In this document: piece by piece, positions 58,201 through 64,000 of the stretch | How the letters are laid out: every line of letters starts with the position of its first letter | How positions within the stretch are numbered: the stretch's first letter is position 1 | DNA from: Syncephalis fuscata | Lineage: Eukaryota; Zoopagomycota; Zoopagomycetes; Zoopagales; Piptocephalidaceae | Direction: 5' to 3' | Assembly (NCBI GenBank): GCA_025786725.1 | Contig: JAHLTZ010000015.1 | Span: 372,001-436,000 of the forward strand | DNA: 64,000 nucleotides | Made by a program: the position numbers and the translations under genes | Notes under the pieces: generated by a model | Told to the model about the DNA's origin: nothing | The model's database searches: none | What the model saw: only the letters and a program-made list of their open reading frames with translations

Positions 58201-61200
58201 CGTTTCAGCCAATCCTAGCTCCCAAGGAAGACCGGCGTATTTGATACCGGTCCAACGAGAGGCACCTGTGCCGCCGTCATGGCCTGAAATAAGAATATGG
58301 TCGGCTTTGGCTTTGGCAACACCAGAAGCAATGACGCCAACACCAACTTCCGATACAAGTTTAACAGATACACGGGCTCGTGGATTTGAGCATTTAAGAT
58401 CGTAAATCAATTGCTTCAAGTCTTCAATTGAGTAGATGTCGTGATGTGGCGGTGGTGAAATAAGGCCAACACCAGGCGTAGATTTACGAGTATCTGCAAT
58501 GGACTGTGACACTTTGTAGCCAGGTAATTCACCACCTTCACCTGGTTTGGCACCTTGGGCCATCTTGATTTGAATCTCGTCAGAGTCACTCAAATACCAG
58601 CTGGTTACGCCGAATCGACCTGAAGCGACCTGTTTAATAGCTGATCGCAATAGATCGCCATTTTCATCGGGTACACTTGAACGACGTGGATCTTCACCAC
58701 CTTCGCCGGTATTGCTTTTACCGCCAAGTCGATTCATTGCAGCGGCAAGTGCTGTGTGCGATTCGTATGAAATACTGCCATAGCTCATAGCACCGGTACA
58801 GAACCGTTTAACAATTTCAGTCCATGGCTCAACTTCATCAATAGGAATAGCTCTGGCTTCATTGAATTCAAATTCAAGTAGGCCACGAAGTGTACAGCGT
58901 GCTACCTGAGCATGTGCATTACGTGCATAGTCCTCGTAGGCACGTTGGTTCTTGCGACGCACTGCATCTTGTAGACTGGCAATGCCAGCTGGGTCGTTAA
59001 TATGTGAATCACCGCCATCACGCCAATGATATTCGCCCGATTCAGGCAGTGTCATAGTGTGCACTGTATCGCGCGTAGGATAGCCAAACTCATGCAAAGT
59101 AATAGCATCAAGCGCTAAACTTTCAAATCCAATACCTTTAATACGTGAGGCAGTACCGGCAAAGCAGCGATCGACAACAGTTGCATCAATACCAAGTGCT
59201 TCAAAGATTTGGGCACCTTTATACGATTGCAGCGTTGAAATACCCATCTTCGACATAACTTTAAGAATGCCGTTGTTGCTAGCCTTTTTGTAATTGGCAA
59301 CAACCTTGGATTCAGGTAGATTATCGCGTAGTGCATTCTCTCGACGTAGTTTAAGCATTGCCTCGATGGCCAAGTAAGGACAGATGGCATCAGCACCATA
59401 GCCAAGCAGTACACATAGATGATGTACTTCACGTGCTTCACCTGTCTCGACAATAAGCGCCACCTTATTGCGTTGCTTATTACGTACAAGATAATGATGG
59501 ACAGCACCTAATGATACTAGTGTTGATATAGCTACACGGTCCTTCGACATCATACGATCACTTAAAATGACCACTTTATAGTTGTCGAGTATAGCTTTCG
59601 ATACTTGAGCACAGACTCGTTCAAGACCGTCCATATAGCCGGCATGGCCTGCTTCACGGGGAAATGTAATATCAATCGTAATAACTGGCCATTTTGGCAT
59701 AAACCGCTGCATGTTACGAATGCACTCAATCTCCTCTAGATCAAGTATAGGTGAGCGCAACAGAAGTCGGTGACATTGATTAGGACTCTGTTCTAGAATG
59801 TTGCCACCTGGGCCGACGTAGCACTCAAGTGACATAACAATCTCTTCACGGATTGGATCAATAGGTGGATTCGTTACTTGGGCAAATAGCTGTCTAAAGT
59901 AATCGTATACCAAGCGTGGTTGACGTGATAAACAGGCCAACGGCGAGTCGTTACCCATCGATCCTAGTGCTTCTTTACCGTCATTAGCCATAGGTGAAAT
60001 AAGTAGATTCAGTTGTTCAAGTGTATAGCCATAGGCTAGCAAACGTGGATCTTGCGCTACACTTGTTGTATCCAATAGGCCGCGTGGCCATTGATTGCTA
60101 CGACGGGCCCAATCACATAGATTATCGAGTGTAATCATTTGCTCGTTGGCCCATTGAGCATAAGGGCGACGACGGGCCACGGTCATTTTAAGCTCACCGT
60201 CATCGACAATACAGCCTTCTTTCGTGTCGACAAGTAGCATTTTACCAGGCTGTAGACGACCTTTGGTCACCACTGTTTCTGGCTCAATACGAATGGTACC
60301 AACTTCTGATGCACAAATCATTGTATCGTCATTAAGAACGTAGTAACGACAAGGACGTAAACCATTACGATCAAGGCAGGCACCACAATAACGTCCATCG
60401 GCAAATGTGAAAAGAGCTGGACCATCCCATGGCTCCATTAAACAAGCAGCCCATTCGTAAAAAGCCTTCTTTTCTGGATCCATATCTGGATTATCTTGCC
60501 AGGCCTCAGGTACCATCATCATAACGGCTTCAGGCATAGAAAGAACGCCGTTAACAACAAGTAATTCAAGCACATTGTCGAATGAGGCCGAATCCGATCC
60601 ACCTTCTTCAATAATTGGATAGAGCTTCTCCAGATCCTTGTGGAAAAGCGATGAGCGCATTTCACCTTCACGGGCACGCATCCAATTGATGTTACCGCGC
60701 ATGGTATTAATTTCACCTAATTATTAATAATGATAATAGTGTATTAATAATTAATTAATTAATAAAACTGTATAAATAAATTACCATTATGTGCACACCA
60801 GCGCATTGGTTGAGCTCTGTCCCAACTGGGAAAAGTATTGGTTGAGAAACGAGAATGCACTAAAGTAAAGTGCGTTTCATAAGCTACATTACGTAAATCG
60901 TAAAAGTAGTTGTAAACTTGACGTGGTGCCAATTGACCTTTGTATACAATATTGCGCGAAGAAAGCGAACAAACATAGAACCAGTCTGTCTTTGGGATAC
61001 GATGCGTGGCATGTTTACGCAATACGTATAATTGGCGTTCAAATAAAGCTGGATCAAATTCCTCCGAATCAAGCACAACAAATGGCTGTTCCATCGCTGG
61101 TTCACGAGACTTTGAAGTAGGGCCGAGAATAGTCGAATCACGAGGGACAGAACGCCAGCCAAGTACACGAAGGCCATGATCACGAGCCAATCGTGCAAAT

Positions 61201-61643
61201 GTGAGTTTTGACTTTTGACGCACATCATCTTGTGGTGACAAATAAACAATACCAACGGCATATTGACCAGGTGCTGGCAATTTAACACCAAGTTCACGAT
61301 CAGCTTCTTGTGCAAAAAACTTGTGTGGTACACCTGTCATGACACCGGCACCGTCACCATCGCGGAAATCAGATCCAACTGCACCACGATGCGTCATATT
61401 ACATAGAATTGACTCGGCTTTGTCAAGCAATTTATGCGATGCTTGTCCCTTAATATTGACGATAAATCCGACACCACAGGCATCTTTCTCTAATGCAGGG
61501 TCATAGAGACCTTGCTTGGCCGGCAACGACTCGGCCCATATCGTCTTATCACGCACAACATTTTCTGCCGTATCCACTGTTGATACAGCTTCAATGGCCG
61601 ACTTCATTTCCTTTAATGATAGTGAAGATGATGGCTGGATCAT
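55201..61643 (-). CDS. GLT1: Glutamate synthase [NAD(P)H], single-chain GOGAT
   Basis: Makes two glutamates from glutamine and 2-oxoglutarate using NAD(P)H; central to ammonium assimilation. Exons 60785-61643 and 55201-60716 give 2,124 residues (yeast 2,145). Cys56 in [10 protein letters not shown] is the class II amidotransferase nucleophile, so a 55-residue propeptide is expected to be removed. Next come the central domain, the FMN-binding synthase domain with [12 protein letters not shown] and GHDGGTGAS, and the 3Fe-4S motif CHLNTCPVG near residue 1180. The GXGXG beta-helix and then the beta-subunit part follow, with 4Fe-4S cysteines (CMDCGVPFC near 1637, CPAPCEGAC) and FAD and NADPH Rossmann motifs ([14 protein letters not shown] near 1736, [11 protein letters not shown]). 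The alpha-beta fusion is the fungal and plant/protist arrangement. No frameshift in 6.4 kb of coding DNA. Confidence 0.98.
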
Positions 61644-63249
61644 GTATAGCAATGATGATATTCGTTATTACTTAACAATGAATAGCTTCAATAAATGAAA
61701 CAAGTTGAATTAACTATTCACTATTTAACGAGTATTGTGAAATGAAGGGTGGTAGCTTAAACAACCAATTGAATGACACTTTTACGCCACACAAACAAAC
61801 ACAAACTAGAGTAGTAGTAGTAGTAGCACTGCAATGATTAATAATAATCCTCAAAGCAGGCAATAACAATAAGTTTTCTTGTAAACAATAACAATAGCTG
61901 ATTTGAATGATTTAAATCAAATCCAAATTACGTTTTTTGTAGTAGTGTTGCTATTTATGTGGCTCGTTAATCGACAGAGCGATGCTTCAGTGTGTTGCTG
62001 CACTTTTGTGAAATAACAAAGCACAGCGTTTTGATGTAGAATAGAAGGATGTGTAAAGTGTTTAAAGAAGGGCAAACAATCCACACAGTAGTTTGATAAG
62101 ACAGTGTAGACAATAATACTGCCACTGCTAGTAGAAAGCCTTCTTTTTTACGCAAGTAGATACGTGAGTGTATGAATATGGGTATGTGAGTGGGGTGTGG
62201 GTGTGGGTGAGCGTGCGTATCTCGATACTACAATACAAGGAAATGAGAACGAGACAGATAGAGTAAGTGAAGTGACAAGAGAACAGTCCGGCAAATAGCT
62301 TGTTGCTGCTGCTGTAGTAGTTAAGTAATAGGTTAAACCATAGTCGTGGCAAATGTATCAGGTTAGCCAAGACAGAATTGTATCACATATTGGTTACTTA
62401 CCACGTAAGAAACAGTTCGGTAATATCAACTAAGTGCAATAAATGAAAGTAAGGAGCGCAGAAGGTAGCTATGCAAAAGACAACTACGCCGAAAGACTAA
62501 GAGTTACAAAGAAGTGAAAGGCAGATTGGTTTACAGCGTATGAGCGTAGAATACGACTAAAAGTAATCGTTTAGAAGAAGAAGAAACTAGATAAGCTGGG
62601 GAAGTAGACAAGTCAATAAGTGGAGAGTACTTGGTTAAAGCAACGTAGTAGCAATAAAGTGCGTATTTGCACTAATAACAGTAGAATAAATGGTAATTGG
62701 GTTGGGTTGTTAGTGAACGTAGTAGCAATAGTGGTAGAAGAAGAAGAAATAAAAAGCCCCGAACCAGAGTCAGGCAGTAGGAAACAAAAGCGAAACTCAA
62801 ACTTTATCGGCAACTTGGTTAAGTATTTATACAAGATAACGATAATAGATAATGAGAAGTGCCGAGGGCGGTGATAATTTATTGATATTGATGATGATGA
62901 TGCTGATGATGGTGGTGGTGATGATGATGATGATTTCTGATAACATCTCTGTGATGTGTGTTTGCTGGGAACGGCACTGATTGCCGAATCTAGTAGCAGT
63001 CCATTTAATGTTTGCCAATGGAGGCAATGGTCGAATAAAAAACGCGTCAGTCCTTCGGTCACACGCAACTATACATATACACACATGCTCTTTTAGTCTA
63101 ACTGATTGGTTCATCGGCAGATAAGCATGTGATATACGTTGGAAAACAAAAATGCTCATCACTATTCTCCGTCTCTTTACTTTGCCGACATATTCACCGA
63201 ATAATACTCGCTCTCTTTCTCGCTTCCTCCATTCTAGAGCTCTAGGCCT
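61644..63249. other. Intergenic spacer upstream of GLT1
   Basis: The long upstream region of GLT1 contains short repeats: (GTA)n near 61812, a GTGGGTGTGGGTG-like strip near 62190, and imperfect (GAT)n and (GGT)n at about 62886-62937. Low-complexity open frames across these strips are not genes. No conserved coding region is visible. Confidence 0.55.
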
Positions 63250-63363
63250 ATGGCTTATCGCTTTAATTATGGGGAAATAAAGCGTGGTAATAAACTACTG
63301 GGTTTATCAGCTATTGGATCAGTAAATCTAGAACCATCGGAAGATCTCGGAACACTGGTTTGA
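63250..63363 (+). CDS. Possible 37-residue small protein, doubtful
   Basis: An ATG-started frame reads MAYRFNYGEIKRGNKLL and GLSAIGSVNLEPSEDLGTLV and stops at TGA 63361-63363, immediately overlapped by AATAAA. It is basic then acidic and not low-complexity, but I recognise no family and cannot exclude chance. Confidence 0.2.
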   Translation: MAYRFNYGEIKRGNKLLGLSAIGSVNLEPSEDLGTLV

Positions 63364-63596
63364 AATAAAGTCGTGGTGGGTAAGGTGCTCGAACAATGGC
63401 CAGCCCCGATTTTACCCGAGTTGGACAGTCGGTAAAACGACTTTTCCTGCCAATACGCTAATCAACTCCGCCTGTTTTAGTTGGAATCTTGCTCATATGA
63501 CCATGAGAATAAAATATGACGATCTTTGTATAATAAAATAATGCCTATTGATAAGCAATCTATGTAACAACGTATATAGAAAATGTCTTTATTAAA

Positions 63597-64000
63597 CTAA
63601 AGAACATGTTGATTGGGTGCAAGACAAGCTTGCTCCCATCCTTGTAATACGCGAACAATACGATTATTAACACGCAATTGCTCGACGCCATCAACAGCCT
63701 GCACAAACGTTGATGGTTCATAGACACCAACAACAATTCGACGAATCCACGGTGTTGCGAGTAAGCGCTGTGTGCAGCTTGGCTTACCAGAAAGACGATG
63801 CACACATGGCTCCATAGTTGTATACATGGTAATAAAACTTGAACCATCAGTTGTAACGGATGCTAATGCTATTTTGTCGACTATATCGGATGATAGCTTT
63901 AATAAACAGCATTCCTCAGCGTGCGTATTACCAGGCAATTCACGTGAATAGCCTGTGGATACTATTGTCATAGAGTATTTATCTTTTTCCAACTGGCACG
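63597..64000 (-). CDS. RIB2: RIB2-type pyrimidine deaminase (5' end outside window)
   Basis: Cytidine-deaminase-fold protein; the closest family I recognise is the fungal diaminohydroxyphosphoribosylamino-pyrimidine deaminase of riboflavin biosynthesis. The visible 133 residues carry STGYSRELPGNTHAEECCLL (zinc His and catalytic Glu), TTMEPCVHRLSGKPSCTQRL (the two zinc Cys in PC...C, with RLSG typical of this family), RRIVVGVYEPSTFV and a C-terminal RVLQGWEQACL. The frame stays open to the window edge with no ATG before an internal Met, so the N-terminal part, possibly with a pseudouridine-synthase-like domain as in yeast Rib2, lies to the right. A stand-alone deaminase is the alternative. Confidence 0.84.
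   Translation of the reverse strand, partial: CQLEKDKYSMTIVSTGYSRELPGNTHAEECCLLKLSSDIVDKIALASVTTDGSSFITMYTTMEPCVHRLSGKPSCTQRLLATPWIRRIVVGVYEPSTFVQAVDGVEQLRVNNRIVRVLQGWEQACLAPNQHVL

Noticed and set aside
55265-59507. Frames of 65-130 codons overlapping GLT1 on both strands
   Set aside because: They lie inside a continuous, fully conserved GLT1 coding exon and show no independent similarity.
62613-63162. Low-complexity antisense frames upstream of GLT1
   Set aside because: Ser/Pro/Ile runs from GAT/GGT-type microsatellites, without any domain.
1-64000. tRNA, rRNA or snoRNA genes
   Set aside because: I looked for TTCGA-type B boxes with pairing arms and for rRNA-like blocks and found none I could support; a covariance-model scan would be decisive.

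Overview
The window is nuclear DNA of a eukaryote, most likely an early-diverging fungus. It is AT-rich, with short (about 40-150 nt) GTAAGT...AG introns and compact genes on both strands. A single-chain glutamate synthase (GLT1), an SND3/PHO88 protein, a RIB2-type deaminase and secreted Thr/Pro repeat proteins all point to Fungi. LRRC40 and a plant/bacterial-type M49 peptidase argue against a yeast-like ascomycete. I cannot name the species, and I saw no rRNA, tRNA or CRISPR.

Left part (1-22.4 kb): housekeeping genes. UTP20 (minus, C-terminus cut by the window edge) is divergent from a mitochondrial DEAD-box helicase (MRH4/DDX28-like). Then come THOC3 (minus), an NTF2-like protein (minus), CWC21/SRRM2 (plus), striatin (minus), TBCB (plus) and an M49 metallopeptidase (minus).

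Middle part (22.4-45.8 kb): accessory and repeat-rich DNA between conserved genes. A tandem triplet holds two genes for secreted Thr/Pro/Tyr repeat proteins and, between them, a third unit whose gene is deleted. A mobile-like element follows: two 1,061-bp copies about 10 kb apart, one of them inside a 386-bp near-perfect inverted repeat. The genes here are an uncharacterised ATP-grasp-like protein, LRRC40, SND3/PHO88 and methylmalonate-semialdehyde dehydrogenase. A satellite of about 295 bp follows.

46.1-47.7 kb: the most unusual locus. A signal-peptide exon is followed by fourteen 3-nt micro-exons and one possible 15-nt exon, each bounded by an AG acceptor and a GTAAGT-like donor. Eleven of the 3-nt exons sit in a regular array with a period of about 81 bp. 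The splice sites are nearly invariant while the 3-nt cores differ. It resembles a micro-exon gene for a small secreted, dibasic-processed peptide. I do not know a fungal precedent.

Right part (49.4-64 kb): symplekin/PTA1, a universal stress protein, acylphosphatase, the 2,124-residue glutamate synthase GLT1, and the 3' part of a RIB2-type deaminase.

Five genes need a single-base correction to stay in frame (helicase, THOC3, CWC21, MMSDH, micro-exon gene). This looks more like consensus indel error than biology. Exon coordinates were derived by hand from splice signals, phase and family similarity; no alignment or RNA data were available.
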